From JAFMJV01 sp963800275 (GTDB lineage: Bacteria; Chloroflexota; Limnocylindria; Limnocylindrales; CSP1-4), in NCBI GenBank assembly GCA_963800275.1, contig CAWDAI010000002.1, positions 62,001 through 126,000 on the forward strand: a stretch of DNA of 64,000 nucleotides. The letters are read 5' to 3'. The position numbers were made by a program, and so were the translations under genes. The notes under the pieces were generated by a model that was not told the origin of the DNA, ran no database searches, and was given only the letters and a program-made list of their open reading frames with translations. Shown here in pieces: positions 1 to 8,512 of this stretch (position 1 is the stretch's first letter; every line of letters starts with the position of its first letter).

Positions 1-119
1 TACGTCCCTGTGCTAACCGCTACGTCGTAACTTGCCGGTCCGCTTGGCCTCGAGCGCTCCCGCCCGCGAGTGCGTGACGATGAGTCGGGCGTGGGGACCC
101 GGCGACGCCACGGGCTTGA

Positions 120-360
120 TCACTCCTCGTCTTCCGACTCGGGCCAGACGTCGTCCCACAGGCCCGAGGCCTTGACCAGGAGTCGGTACAGCTCGGCGCG
201 TTCGTCGTCCCCGAGCCGCCAGAGCCGGTCCTCGACGAAGGCCCCCCAGGGCTCGACGATCGAGCCCGCGAGCTCTGTTGCGGCAGGCGTCAGCGTGACC
301 GGGCGGGTCCGCGCATCGGCACCCACGCCGCGGCTCACCAGGCCCCCCTTCAAGAGGGCG
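120..360 (-). pseudogene. 3' remnant of a MarR-family regulator gene
   Basis: Read on the minus strand, about 80 residues match the end of a MarR winged-helix repressor. They contain the wing followed by an R-x-V-x-LT stretch (LVSRG, then ARTRPVTLT) and the C-terminal dimerisation helices, ending in an acidic tail. The helix-turn-helix core that should come first is absent. Homology begins near base 356, where the sequence changes to that of an IS30-type transposase gene on the other strand. The frame stays open to about 434, but the extra residues do not resemble MarR. I read this as a gene truncated by insertion or deletion. It cannot bind DNA without the missing half. Confidence 0.6.
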
Positions 361-600
361 GAATCTGGCGAACGACGCAACACCCAAGCACCAGGGAGTA
401 GCGAATGGGTCGCCGAGGAGCACCGCCGAACCATGAGAAGCGAGCAGCGTTCGTCAAGCTGATCTCCGCCGGGGTCTCGTCGGTCCGCGCTTCCCGGATC
501 GTCGGGATCAACCCACGCACCGGCAAACGCTGGCGCAACGGTCGTCGGATCGTATCGGGCGGCCGTAGGGCGAGAACCACCGGGCCCGCATCTGATCTCG
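361..600 (+). mobile_element. 5' fragment of an IS30-type transposase gene
   Basis: An ATG at 405, preceded by an AGGGAG ribosome-binding site, opens a 91-codon frame ending at 680. Its first ~50 residues (AGVSSVRASRIVGINPRTG followed by KRWRNGRRIVS) resemble the N-terminal helix-turn-helix of IS30-family transposases found in actinobacteria and related phyla. The homology then fades, and the DDE catalytic domain of about 300 residues is missing. No terminal inverted repeat could be identified, so the element boundaries are approximate. It abuts a truncated MarR gene on the opposite strand and is most likely a dead insertion-sequence end. Family assignment is from motif memory only. Confidence 0.5.
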
Positions 601-725
601 CCGCGAAGTTGCCTTCACCTGAGACAGTAGGCGCACGGCAAGTCTCTATAGGACATGGATGCGGTGACGCGAACGGTTGAGCGGGGCCGAAATAGCGCCA
701 CGGGTAGCCGAGGCGGTGCGTGGGG

Positions 726-1013
726 CTACTCCGCAGGCAGGTCGGGGATAGCCGGGACGTCGTCGGTGGGCCAGATGACACCGATCTCCCTGATGTCCTC
801 TGTGTCGCCCGTCGCCGCGAAGAACAAGGTGAGCCCCTCGTAGCCGCCCTCGCCGACCTGCTCGCTGAGGAACTGCACGGTCGGTGGTCCATCGTCTGGG
901 AAGGTCAGGAACCCTCGATGGCTGCCGACCCACGCCCCGCCCTCGTTGACGATTCGCACGGCATTCCGCTGGACCTGGCCACGGCGGCGTACATACCGTG
1001 TGTTCGCTGCCAC
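726..1013 (-). CDS. Hypothetical protein or C-terminal fragment
   Basis: A 95-codon frame on the minus strand. Residues 18-95 have a natural composition, with hydrophobic strands separated by Gly (NEGGAWVGSHRGFLTF, then VQFLSEQVGEGGYEGLTLFF) and an acidic end (TDDVPAIPDLPAE). The first ~17 residues are Arg-rich and look like non-coding read-through. I do not recognise the family. There is no clear ribosome-binding site. Given the broken genes on both sides it may be the surviving 3' half of a larger gene. Confidence 0.3.
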   Translation of the reverse strand: MAANTRYVRRRGQVQRNAVRIVNEGGAWVGSHRGFLTFPDDGPPTVQFLSEQVGEGGYEGLTLFFAATGDTEDIREIGVIWPTDDVPAIPDLPAE

Positions 1014-1140
1014 ACCTGGTGGTGCTCACGTGATGCTCCCGCAAGGTCGCCCCGGTTACGTTCCGTGCCAGGTCTCGATGTGCAGGCGACTGGTGATGCG
1101 ATCCATGCGACCAGGCCTGGCGAGGCCCAAGGAGGCGGCG

Positions 1141-1596
1141 ATGGATCTCTTGAATGACCTGCTCGGCGGCGAGAAGAAGCAGGACTACGACGACTTCGTG
1201 CAGCGCTACGACCAGGGCTCACCCTGGGACAACATCGATGATGACGAAGCGCAGCGTCGCTACCAGGAGGTCGCCCCTCGTCTGGACGACGACCAATACA
1301 CCTCGTCGGCGGAGGAGGCTTTCCGCAACCTGACGCCCGAGCAGCGCGCGGAGTTCGGGCGCTGGCTGGAGTCGAAAGCGAAGGCGTCCGGTGTCGACGC
1401 GCAAGCTCAGGACCTCGCTGATCCGCACGAGCTCGCCACCATGACGTCACGCGTGCGCCGGGAACAGCCGAACATCCTCGATCAGCTGCTCGGCGGCGGT
1501 TCGAGCGATGGCGGTGGTCTGCTCAGCAGCCCCATCGCCAAGGCCGCCATCGGTGGCATCGCGGCCATCGCGGTGCGCAAGATGATGGGTCGCTGA
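1141..1596 (+). CDS. Uncharacterised DUF937/YidB-like small protein
   Basis: The 151-residue product is acidic and begins MDLLNDLLGG. It has a Tyr/Asp-rich N-terminal half, a helical middle containing LTPEQRAEFGRWLE, and a Gly-rich hydrophobic C-terminus (IAKAAIGGIAAIAVRKMMG). The ATG at 1141 is chosen because a perfect AAGGAGG (1129-1135) lies five bases upstream; the frame is open further upstream but that part is unlike protein. The layout resembles uncharacterised bacterial DUF937/YidB-type proteins, a loose comparison rather than a firm assignment. It is one of only two intact-looking genes in the first 3.6 kb. Function unknown. Confidence 0.7.
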   Translation: MDLLNDLLGGEKKQDYDDFVQRYDQGSPWDNIDDDEAQRRYQEVAPRLDDDQYTSSAEEAFRNLTPEQRAEFGRWLESKAKASGVDAQAQDLADPHELATMTSRVRREQPNILDQLLGGGSSDGGGLLSSPIAKAAIGGIAAIAVRKMMGR

Positions 1597-1723
1597 CCAC
1601 CCACCAGCTGAACGTCCGAGACGGTCGTTAGCGCTCTGGGTCGCGGGATACCCGAACAGAGGAGCGGCCACTAAATACATAGCTGCATTGGCCCTGGTCC
1701 ATCCGGCGTCGAGAGAGGGGAGG

Positions 1724-2130
1724 ATGATGTCCGACGCCGGTCGGAACGAAACATATGAAGCTCTCGAGATTTGCCGTGCGGCCTCACGCGCCGCAGAGGC
1801 CGCTGCGGAAGCCTTGACCATCGCCGAATTGCAGAGCGCGAACTGTCCCCAATCGGCGACGCGGCCGAAGCCGCGGTGATCGACGCCAAACGGGCACTCG
1901 ATGCCGCTGAGCGGGTGGCCCTGGTAGCCTGCTCCGCCGTGGATGCCTCGGTCGAGACGGTCGCCGAACGCGAGCGAGTTTCATCTGCGGCGCAGATGGC
2001 TGAGAACGAGGCACGGTCCAGACACCGCCTTCTTCAGGATCGAGCCTACTCGCGGCACGGCCACCTCCAGGCCACGGACGATGGCACGGTGGGGGCGGAC
2101 GCCCAGCCGAATTCGAGCGCCCACGCCTAA
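1724..2130 (+). pseudogene. Ala-rich helical protein gene, frameshifted
   Basis: Two overlapping frames join into one plausible helical, Ala/Glu-rich protein. The first begins MMSDAGRNETYEALEICRAA (ATG 1724 or 1727, just after a GGGGAGG site) and stays sensible to about base 1830. The second carries on with AAEAAVIDAKRALDAAERVA and ends at the TAA at 2128-2130. The frame must change near 1825-1845. Neither half has a recognisable domain. Either the gene has decayed, as its neighbours have, or there is a sequence error. Length if joined is about 134 residues. Confidence 0.4.
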
Positions 2131-2666
2131 CACCAAAGGATGAGCGTGTGGTGCGGCTGCTCGCGGTGAACGGCGAGGATGGACGGGGCGTGCTGATGGC
2201 GGCTCGGCTTCTGCACGCACTCCTGGCCGCGCACGTTTTGCCGCCATCACCGTTGTAGTCGGCCCGTGTCATTGTTGAGGCGCACATCGTCGTCGCCCAG
2301 TCCGCCGCTGAACGTGCCGCCGGCCAGGGTGAGCGCAGCATCGACGCTGTCTCGGCCGCTGAACTGGTCGTTGCCGTCCGCCGAGTAGGGGATGGCTGAC
2401 GCCGCGTTCGGTCACGCTCCTCTCCGCACGTACCAATGGCTGGCTGCGGCCGTACTTGCGGATGGCCAGTCAGATACGGTGCGGTGTGGACGCAGGCCAG
2501 CCGGACCGCGCTCTCGTGTCCTCCGGCAGTGTGGCCGTCTGCTCGTACACCGTGCGAGGTTCCTTCGTACCAGCCGTGAGCGTGCTGGTCGCTTCGCCGC
2601 CCCATCGGGGAGATACCGACGCGAGTGGACCTTCAAGGAGCAGAAGCCAAGGAGCAAGCACCCATC
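2131..2666. other. Gene-poor stretch with coding remnants
   Basis: About 535 bases with no intact gene. On the plus strand a 36-codon frame (GTG 2148 to TAG 2258) follows an AAAGGA site and contains GRGVLMAARLLHALLAAH; it may be a gene fragment. On the minus strand, from about 2405 to the stop at 2247-2249, a frame without a start codon reads DGNDQFSGRDSVDAALTLAG and then GTFSGGLGDDDVRLNNDTG. That Gly/Asp/Asn pattern resembles the repeat units of RTX-like or GTF-repeat secreted proteins, so I take it as the tail of a lost gene. The rest shows nothing I can interpret. Confidence 0.3.
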
Positions 2667-3059
2667 ATGCGACTCATCGCCCCGTTCATCGCTGCGGCCG
2701 TCCTGGCCACGAGCGTCATCCTCCTCAGCGCGGCGGACGCCGACGCCTACACCCGCAAGAGCAATACCCTGGTGGTCACATCCAACCGCACCTGGAGTGG
2801 CACGCTCATTGACCGCACGCCGGCTCGGACCGGCATCATCGTCGCCCTCCAGAAGAAGGCGGGCCCGACGAAATGTCGTGTCAACCGGATCATCGTCCGA
2901 CGGGCAGGGCTGACGTACCACCTGGGCCCGTTCGAGAAGTGGGCGAGGACGTACAACCGTGTCGGCGGCTGGTGGCTCCGCAGCAACCGGCGTGACCGCA
3001 CCATCGGCATCACGATCCGCACCAACGGGCGCTGCGTTGTCGGTGTCGCCACCAGATAG
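2667..3059 (+). CDS. Small secreted protein of unknown function
   Basis: The 130-residue product starts with a clear signal peptide: MRLIAPFIAAAVLATSVILL, then a small-residue region ending ADADA, with likely signal-peptidase I cleavage just before YTRKSNT. The mature part is basic (about 100 residues) and predicted to be strand-rich. It has two Cys, in TKCRVN and NGRCVVG, which could form one disulphide outside the cell. The ATG at 2667 is preferred over an upstream in-frame GTG at 2625 because it places the signal peptide at the N-terminus; AAGGAG lies 12 bases upstream. Homologues not recognised. Confidence 0.65.
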   Translation: MRLIAPFIAAAVLATSVILLSAADADAYTRKSNTLVVTSNRTWSGTLIDRTPARTGIIVALQKKAGPTKCRVNRIIVRRAGLTYHLGPFEKWARTYNRVGGWWLRSNRRDRTIGITIRTNGRCVVGVATR

Positions 3060-3271
3060 GACCCAGCACGTCACAGACAGGTCGCATCTGAAGACCGGCT
3101 GAGGCTGCGCGCGCCGCCCGCTGTCGCGGCATGTCCGAGCCGAGATGGACGGTGGCCGAATCTCCGAGGCCAGGGATGGGTTTGCCGCCTCTGACCACTC
3201 TTTCGTGGTAGCGGCCTGCTACAACAAGGTCGCCCGGCGGCCAACTGGTCGGCGGACACGGAGATGGTGGG

Positions 3272-3476
3272 ATGGATCGGGACCTCGTCACCCGGGTACA
3301 GGCAGGGGATCACCGCGCGTCCGATCAGCTCGCGCTCGCGGACTATCCACGTCTGTACCGGGTGGCGCACGGGATCCTCCGCGACGCCGCCCACGCTGAG
3401 GATGCGACGCCAGCAGGCCTACCTGGACATCTGGCGCAACATCGCGCGACTGAGGGATCAGTTGTGTGCCTGGTAG
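3272..3476 (+). pseudogene. ECF sigma factor N-terminus, frameshifted and truncated
   Basis: Starting at ATG 3272 (MDRDLVTRVQAGDHRASDQL) the frame matches region 2 of an ECF sigma factor: a helix with ALADYPRLYRVAHGILRDAA followed by AEDAT. At about base 3410 the frame must move by +1 to continue with QQAYLDIWRNIARLRD, the usual core-binding motif of region 2. A stop follows after LCAW at 3474-3476. Region 4, which binds the -35 box, is missing. The gene is therefore broken twice and should not make an active sigma factor. Confidence 0.65.
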
Positions 3477-3658
3477 GCAAGTCGGGCGTGGAGGCACGTC
3501 GCGCGCGTCGGGTGATGCGCGCGACGGGTGACGCAGACCCGGCAGGCTGACAACCCGCCGGGCGCACCGGGAGCGACGAGGCCCACCCAGACGGCGCCAC
3601 GGGCCGCGACCGGCCGAACGAGCCAGCCACCTACTACGGGCTGCTGTAGTTTCGGGCG

Positions 3659-4519
3659 ATGGGTCAGGAGATCGGGGAGTTGGAACCGACGGTAGGCAGG
3701 CAACGAGCCGCCGCCGTCGGCCTCGTGCTGGGCGCAGCCGTCTCTGTGCAGGTCGGCGCCGCCTTCGCGGTGACGTTGTTCATCGATCTTGGTCCCGCCG
3801 GCACCGCCTTCCTGCGGCTGGCCTTCGCGGCGGTCGTGCTGTGCCTGGTCTGGCGTCCCCGCCTCAGCGGCGATCTCAAGCTGGCAGCCGCCTTCGGTGC
3901 CTCGCTCGGGCTGATGAACCTCTCCTTCTACGAGGCCATCGATCGCATCCCCCTCGGCGCCGCGGTGACCATCGAGTTCACCGGGCCCCTGTTGGTGGGG
4001 GTGATCGGCTCACGTCGCCCGCTCGATGGCCTGTGGGTGGTGCTGGCGGGCAGCGGGATCGTGCTCCTGGTCGGACCCGGCGGGGGCTCGATGGACCCGC
4101 TTGGCGTGGCCTTCGCGCTGGGGGCGGCAGCTTGCTGGATGGCCTACATCTATCTGAGCAAGCGCACCGGTGCGGCGTTCCCCGGCGGCTCCGGCCTGGC
4201 CATCGCCATGGTCGTCGGCGCGATCATCGTGCTGCCTGCGGGTGTCGTCCAGGCCGAGGGTGCGCTGGTGCAGCCGCACCTGCTGGGTGCCGCCCTGGTG
4301 GTGGCGCTGGCTTCCTCTGTGCTGCCCTACTCGTTCGAGCTGGAGGCCCTCAGACGATTGCCCGAATCGGTGTTCGGCGTGCTCCTGTCACTCGATCCGG
4401 CTGTCGCCACGCTGGCCGGCTTCGTGCTCCTGGGCCAGGCCCTCGGCCCCCGCGAGCTGCTGGCCATGGGGATGGTGGTCGTGGCCAGCGCCGGGGCCGC
4501 CGCGTTCAGTCGTCGATAG
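3659..4519 (+). CDS. EamA/RhtA-type inner-membrane exporter
   Basis: 286 residues with about ten hydrophobic segments arranged as two repeats of a five-helix EamA unit, the fold of drug/metabolite transporters. The middle sequence NLSFYEAIDRIPLGAAVTIE is typical of the RhtA branch, which exports threonine, homoserine or related amino acids; substrate here is inferred only. The last ten residues (AGAAAFSRR) are short and cytosolic. ATG 3659 lies six bases after a TAGTTT sequence that could be a -10 box, so the message may lack a leader. No partner gene is adjacent; the gene starts the conserved part of the window. Confidence 0.8.
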   Translation: MGQEIGELEPTVGRQRAAAVGLVLGAAVSVQVGAAFAVTLFIDLGPAGTAFLRLAFAAVVLCLVWRPRLSGDLKLAAAFGASLGLMNLSFYEAIDRIPLGAAVTIEFTGPLLVGVIGSRRPLDGLWVVLAGSGIVLLVGPGGGSMDPLGVAFALGAAACWMAYIYLSKRTGAAFPGGSGLAIAMVVGAIIVLPAGVVQAEGALVQPHLLGAALVVALASSVLPYSFELEALRRLPESVFGVLLSLDPAVATLAGFVLLGQALGPRELLAMGMVVVASAGAAAFSRR

Positions 4520-4679
4520 GGACCGGGCTACCGCGAGCTCAGTCTTGGGGTGCGCCCTTCCTCAGCTTGGGGCGTGCCCTTCTCGAATCAGGTCCCGTGG
4601 CCGTGGCATGTCATGCTTCCAGGGACGGGTGCGCCTCGGTCCTTTCGGCCGGTCGCAACGAGCAACGTGGAGGAGAGTC

Positions 4680-5105
4680 ATGGCGGGACCTCAGCGACGG
4701 ACAGCAAACGGCCCGGGCTGCGCCATCCGCGCCATCTGGTTCATCTTCATCGGCTCATGGCTCAGCCTCGTGGTGGTCACCCTGGCCTACCTGTGCTGCC
4801 TCACCATCATCGGCCTGCCGGTCGGCTTCTGGCTCTTCAATCGCCTGCCGATGGTGCTGACGCTGCGGCCACGCAACGAGCTCCAGGAGATGGAGGTCCA
4901 TGACGGCGTGGCCTACGTCCGGGGCTCCACCGGCGACCAGCTGCCGATCGTGGTGCGGGCACTGTGGTTCATCCTCGTCGGCTGGTGGCTGGGCGGACTC
5001 TACCTGGCGGTCGCCTGGTTCCTCTGCGTCATCCTCATCACCCTGCCCATCGGGCTGTGGCTGTTCAATCGCGTCGGCGCGGTCATGACCCTGCTGCGAT
5101 ATTGA
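4680..5105 (+). CDS. YccF-domain inner membrane protein
   Basis: 141 residues with two copies of a conserved membrane unit (YccF, DUF307). Each copy has a run such as IRAIWFIFIGSWLSLVVVTL or VRALWFILVGWWLGGLYLAV, followed by a second helix with TIIGLPVGFWLFNR or ITLPIGLWLFNR. A short hydrophilic linker of about 35 residues separates them. ATG 4680 has GGAGGAG just upstream. The family is widespread and uncharacterised. It stands alone, about 160 bases after the exporter gene. That gap holds two imperfect copies of a 17-base sequence beginning CTTGGGG. Confidence 0.85.
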   Translation: MAGPQRRTANGPGCAIRAIWFIFIGSWLSLVVVTLAYLCCLTIIGLPVGFWLFNRLPMVLTLRPRNELQEMEVHDGVAYVRGSTGDQLPIVVRALWFILVGWWLGGLYLAVAWFLCVILITLPIGLWLFNRVGAVMTLLRY

Positions 5106-5166
5106 TCGATAGTCCGACGAGGACCCGGCCTGACGGTCGAGACCCTGACCGTGGCACGATGGCGCG

Positions 5167-5538
5167 GTGAGCGAACCGACGCGCGCCGCGCTCGAGGCTG
5201 AGCTGCGAACTGATGCCCACGACTGGGCCGACGGCAACCTCGTGCGGCTGTACACCGACTCGCGCCAGGGCCTGCGGCGCCAGGCCGCGGAGGCCGAGAT
5301 CCTCGCCGGCCACGGGTACCTGACGCAGTCGAGCGAGCTCACTCGCGAGGGCGCCCTCATGGTCGCGTACGTGAAGCAGGACGAGTCGGACCTCTATCAG
5401 CCCCTCGCGCACCCGGGCCTGGGGGCCGCGACCGACCCGAACTCCCTCTTCGGGCGGTTCGCTCGTCCCGTGGCCTGGCTCCTGGCCGTCGGCATCTTCA
5501 TCTTCGCGGTCTGGCTGCTGGTCAGCGCGTTGGCCTGA
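5167..5538 (+). CDS. Hypothetical protein with C-terminal membrane anchor
   Basis: 123 residues. The first 90 are hydrophilic and acidic with a regular helical pattern (MSEPTRAALEAELRTDAHDW); the last 25 form one transmembrane helix (PVAWLLAVGIFIFAVWLLVS). The arrangement suggests a cytosolic domain tethered to the membrane, possibly tail-anchored. The GTG at 5167 is the first start and has no good ribosome-binding site. CACGAT six bases upstream might be a weak -10 box for a leaderless message. No known family recognised. Confidence 0.6.
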   Translation: MSEPTRAALEAELRTDAHDWADGNLVRLYTDSRQGLRRQAAEAEILAGHGYLTQSSELTREGALMVAYVKQDESDLYQPLAHPGLGAATDPNSLFGRFARPVAWLLAVGIFIFAVWLLVSALA

Positions 5539-5595
5539 TCGTCGGTGCCCGGCCCATGGCACGATGTGCGGGTACACAAGGACACGAGGAAAAGC

Positions 5596-6840
5596 ATGAC
5601 CGACTGGGATCTGCGCGTCCCCACCCCCGACCAGCTCCGAGACTTCATGAAGCCCACGGGGATCGCCTTCGGCGACGACCTGGCCGGCCCGGAGGGCGAT
5701 GACTGGGAGAAGCTGCTCGAGCCCGATCGCTGGCTCGGTGCCTTCGAGAGCCCCGAGAGCGACCTGCCCGTGGCCGGGGCCGCAGCCCTGACCCGCAGGC
5801 TCAGCGTGCCGGGCGGGACGGTGCCGGTCGGTGCGGTCACGGCGGTGGGTGTCCGACCCGACTACCGGCGTCGCGGCATCCTCACCGCGCTGATGAGGCG
5901 GCAGCTCGACGACATGCACGCCAAGGGTGAACCGCTCGCGGCGCTGTGGGCGTCGGAGGCGGCCATCTACCAGCGCTTCGGTTACGGCCACGCGGCGGCC
6001 GATGGCCGTTTCGAGGTGGAGACATCACGCACGGCCTACCTTCGGCCGCTGATTTGGGAGGGGCGCGTCCGACTGGTGACCGAGGACGAGGCGCCCGCGC
6101 TGGTGCGGCCGGTCTTCGAGGCCATGCATGCCTCCACCCCCGGGGCCATCGACCGCACCGACGACTGGTGGCGGCAGGTGCTGGCCGATCCGGAGTACAG
6201 CCGCCACGGGCTGGGACCCAAGGCCATCGCGGTGTACGAGGCCGACGGCCGGCCAGAGGGCTACGCCATCTACCGCCTCAAGGATGACTGGGATCACCTG
6301 GGACCCAAGGTCGTGCTCGACACCCGCGAGGTGGTCACGACGACGCCGCGTGCCCTGCGCGAGCTGTGGCGCTTCCTCTTCGACATCGACCTGGTGCGCA
6401 CGGTCCGAGCCGGGCGCGTGGCCGTGCCGACGCCCCTGCAGTCGATCCTGGCGGAGCCGCGGGCGCTGGGGCTGATCGCGGGCGACGGCCTGTGGCTGCG
6501 CCTGGTGGACCTGCCTGCGGCCCTGGTCGCCCGCCGCTATGGCACCGACGACGAGCTGGTGCTGGAGGTGGCCGACGGGTTCTGCGACTGGAACGCGGGC
6601 CGTTGGCGCCTGCGCACCAGCGGCGAGCCGGGATCGGCGCTGGCCCAGGTGGAGCGCACGGACGCGGCCCCTGACGTGGTCCTCGACACGGCCGATCTGG
6701 CGGCCATCTACCTCGGCGGCACGGAGCCGGCGCTGCTGGCCGCAGCGGGTCGGATCGAGCAGCGCACGGAGGGTGCGCTCCGCCGCCTGGGCGTGCTGTT
6801 CCGTTCGGAGCAGACCCCCTGGTGCGTCACGATGTTCTAG
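5596..6840 (+). CDS. Eis-like GNAT N-acetyltransferase
   Basis: 414 residues, the length of the Eis family. An N-terminal GNAT domain carries the acetyl-CoA loop VRPDYRRRGILTAL (residues 86-99). Tyr125, in YQRFGYG, matches the region of the proposed general acid of mycobacterial Eis. A second GNAT-like half and a sterol-carrier-like C-terminal domain follow. The chain ends in Phe; in Eis the terminal carboxylate takes part in catalysis, and this end is conserved in form (WCVTMF). Eis acetylates lysines and aminoglycoside amines, but the substrate here is unknown. ATG 5596 follows GAGGAAAAGC; an in-frame ATG at 5545 lacks a site. Confidence 0.8.
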   Translation: MTDWDLRVPTPDQLRDFMKPTGIAFGDDLAGPEGDDWEKLLEPDRWLGAFESPESDLPVAGAAALTRRLSVPGGTVPVGAVTAVGVRPDYRRRGILTALMRRQLDDMHAKGEPLAALWASEAAIYQRFGYGHAAADGRFEVETSRTAYLRPLIWEGRVRLVTEDEAPALVRPVFEAMHASTPGAIDRTDDWWRQVLADPEYSRHGLGPKAIAVYEADGRPEGYAIYRLKDDWDHLGPKVVLDTREVVTTTPRALRELWRFLFDIDLVRTVRAGRVAVPTPLQSILAEPRALGLIAGDGLWLRLVDLPAALVARRYGTDDELVLEVADGFCDWNAGRWRLRTSGEPGSALAQVERTDAAPDVVLDTADLAAIYLGGTEPALLAAAGRIEQRTEGALRRLGVLFRSEQTPWCVTMF

Positions 6841-7122
6841 TCCGGCTCACCTCGGCGAGGGGCGGCGGGGGGCGGCGAGCGGCGAGCCGTCTCCCCCCGG
6901 TGTTGCGTCCGGACAACGCCCAGGTGGTGCGTCGAGTCACCACTTCGGTGCACTGGTGATTCGCGCTTTGGTATGCAGGGAGCTGCAGCACCGCGTCAGG
7001 CACGGCTCGCGAAGTGGCCGAGGGAGGCGCTGTGCTATGCTCCGGCGGTCCTTTCAGCCCCGCCGTCGGACGACCACGTCCGCAAGCGAGCGGAGCATAC
7101 CCAGTGGGAGGAGTGAACGCTT
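6841..7122 (+). promoter_or_regulatory. Promoter and leader of the rpsF-ssb-rpsR cluster
   Basis: A 282-base gap. The first 60 bases are rich in GGCGAGG/GGCGAGC and can fold, so they may end transcription of the acetyltransferase gene. A -10-like TATGCT at 7036-7041 has no convincing -35 partner. A start near 7048 would give a leader of about 75 bases before the rpsF ATG. In many bacteria S6:S18 binds a leader RNA of this operon; I could not identify the published motif here. Confidence 0.4.
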
Positions 7123-7563
7123 ATGCGTCGCTATGAACTCATGCTCGTCCTGCGGCCGGACACCGCTGACGACCGCGTCCAGCAGATCCTCGACCGCACG
7201 ACTCGCGGGATCGCCGAAGCCGACGGCCAGATCGTCAAGGTCAGCCCCTGGGGCCGCCGTCGCCTGGCCTATCCCATCCACGCTTACCGTGAGGGCTCCT
7301 ACTTCATCGTCGTCTTCGATGCCGAAGCCGACTCGATCGAAGAATTGGAGCGTGGCCTGAACATCACCGAAGAGGTCATGCGCCACCTCGTCACGCGCAT
7401 CGAGCGGCCGGTTCGTCGCGAACGCCGCGAGGACGGCAGCGAGGACGACTCGGACGATGATGAGGATGACGATTCGCCGCCGCCGGATGACGACGATGAT
7501 GTCGACGACGACGAGAAGATCGACGAGTCGGAGAGTGAAGCCGCACCGCGTGCGACGGACTAA
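7123..7563 (+). CDS. rpsF: 30S ribosomal protein S6
   Basis: Residues 1-100 are a normal S6 ferredoxin-like fold (MRRYELMLVLRPD, then WGRRRLAYPIHAYREGSYF). S6 binds 16S rRNA in the platform together with S18, whose gene is two positions downstream. Residues 101-146 form an unusually long tail made almost entirely of Asp, Glu, Pro and Ser (for example SEDDSDDDEDDDSPPPDDDD). Many bacteria stop near residue 100, although some, such as E. coli, extend S6 with glutamates. ATG 7123 follows GGGAGGAG. First gene of the rpsF-ssb-rpsR operon, 27 bases before ssb. Confidence 0.97.
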   Translation: MRRYELMLVLRPDTADDRVQQILDRTTRGIAEADGQIVKVSPWGRRRLAYPIHAYREGSYFIVVFDAEADSIEELERGLNITEEVMRHLVTRIERPVRRERREDGSEDDSDDDEDDDSPPPDDDDDVDDDEKIDESESEAAPRATD

Positions 7564-7590
7564 CCTGCCGCAACCACCGGAGGATCAGCC

Positions 7591-8109
7591 ATGTCATTGA
7601 ACAAGTGCATGATCATCGGCAATCTCGGCCGGGATCCGGAGATGCGCTACACGCCCAGCGGTCAGGCCGTCACGCAGTTCAGCGTGGCGACAAATCGCAA
7701 CTTCCGTGATCAGCAGGGCGAATGGCAGAGCGAGACCGAATGGTTCCGGGTCGTCGTCTGGGGCGACCAGGGCGAGCGTGTCGCCGAGTACCTGCGAAAG
7801 GGTCACAAGGTCTACGTGGAGGGTCGTCTGCAGACCCGCCAGTGGGAAGACCAGACCGGCAACAAGCGCTATACGACCGAGCTGATCGCCAACCGCGTGA
7901 CCTCGCTCGAGCGGAGGGACCGAGAGGGCGAGCCGCCGTTCCCCGGCGATGGACCCGGTGGATCCTCCGGCGACCCGGACCCCGACTCGGGATCCCGTTC
8001 GGGCTCCGACTCGGGATCCCGTTCGGGCTCCGGCTCCGGCACCTCCGGCACCTCCGGCACCTCCGGCTCCACCAGCTCCGCCAACGACTACGACGACCTT
8101 CCGTTCTAG
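7591..8109 (+). CDS. ssb: Single-stranded DNA-binding protein
   Basis: 172 residues. Residues 1-110 form the OB-fold (MSLNKCMIIGNLGRDPEMRY, then TEWFRVVVWGDQGERVAEYL). It coats single-stranded DNA during replication and repair. A low-complexity Ser/Gly/Arg/Asp linker covers roughly 111-165 and is encoded by short tandem repeats. The last residues, DYDDLPF, form the acidic tip that recruits partners such as PriA and RecG, both of which are encoded in this window. ATG 7591 follows CCGGAGGATC. It lies between rpsF and rpsR, the common bacterial arrangement. Confidence 0.97.
   Translation: MSLNKCMIIGNLGRDPEMRYTPSGQAVTQFSVATNRNFRDQQGEWQSETEWFRVVVWGDQGERVAEYLRKGHKVYVEGRLQTRQWEDQTGNKRYTTELIANRVTSLERRDREGEPPFPGDGPGGSSGDPDPDSGSRSGSDSGSRSGSGSGTSGTSGTSGSTSSANDYDDLPF
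7982..8068 (+). repeat. Short tandem repeats encoding the SSB linker
   Basis: Within ssb, a 24-base unit beginning GACTCGGGATCCCG occurs twice in direct succession, then a 9-base unit CACCTCCGG occurs three times. They encode DSGSRSGS repeats and GTS repeats in the disordered linker. Unit lengths are multiples of three, so copy-number change would alter linker length without breaking the frame. Confidence 0.85.
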
Positions 8110-8155
8110 CCTTACCGCCGGCCAGGACCAGCACTGACAGAAAGGGAAACCCACC

Positions 8156-8434
8156 ATGGCCGCAGCCGCAGCCGCAGGCCCCCGCAAGCGCCGCGACGAC
8201 TTCTACCGCGACCGGCGACGCCGCAAGGTGTGCGCCTTCTGCGCCGACAAGTCGCGCAACATCGACTACAAGGAGGTCAACCGCCTCCGCCGCTACATCA
8301 GCGAGCGCGCCAAGATCGAGCCGCGCCGCAAGACCGGCACCTGTGCCCAGCACCAGCGCGCGCTGGCCATCGCCCTCAAGCGCGCCCGCCACGTGGCCCT
8401 GCTGCCGTACGCGCCGCAGCACATGCGCCCGTAA
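8156..8434 (+). CDS. rpsR: 30S ribosomal protein S18, zinc-ribbon type
   Basis: 92 residues. It is the cysteine-containing (C+) form: Cys26 and Cys29 in KVCAFCADK, with Cys63 and His66 in TCAQHQR, could bind one zinc ion. The rest is the usual S18 core (NRLRRYISERAKIEPRRKTG, then LKRARHVALLPY). S18 pairs with S6 on the 16S rRNA platform. ATG 8156 lies after GAAAGGGAAAC, 46 bases from ssb, and an intrinsic-terminator-like hairpin follows about 46 bases after the stop. Confidence 0.96.
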   Translation: MAAAAAAGPRKRRDDFYRDRRRRKVCAFCADKSRNIDYKEVNRLRRYISERAKIEPRRKTGTCAQHQRALAIALKRARHVALLPYAPQHMRP

Positions 8435-8480
8435 CCGACGTCGTGGCCCGGCGATCTGCCGGACTCGCGCACCTGCCTGG

Positions 8481-8512
8481 AGACCCGGTCGACTCGGCCG
8501 GGTCTTCTGCTG
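8481..8512 (+). terminator. Intrinsic terminator after rpsR
   Basis: AGACCCGG (8481-8488) pairs perfectly with CCGGGTCT (8498-8505) around a nine-base loop, followed by a T-rich run (TTCTGCTGTCGTCTT). Location and shape fit the end of the rpsF-ssb-rpsR operon. Confidence 0.75.
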
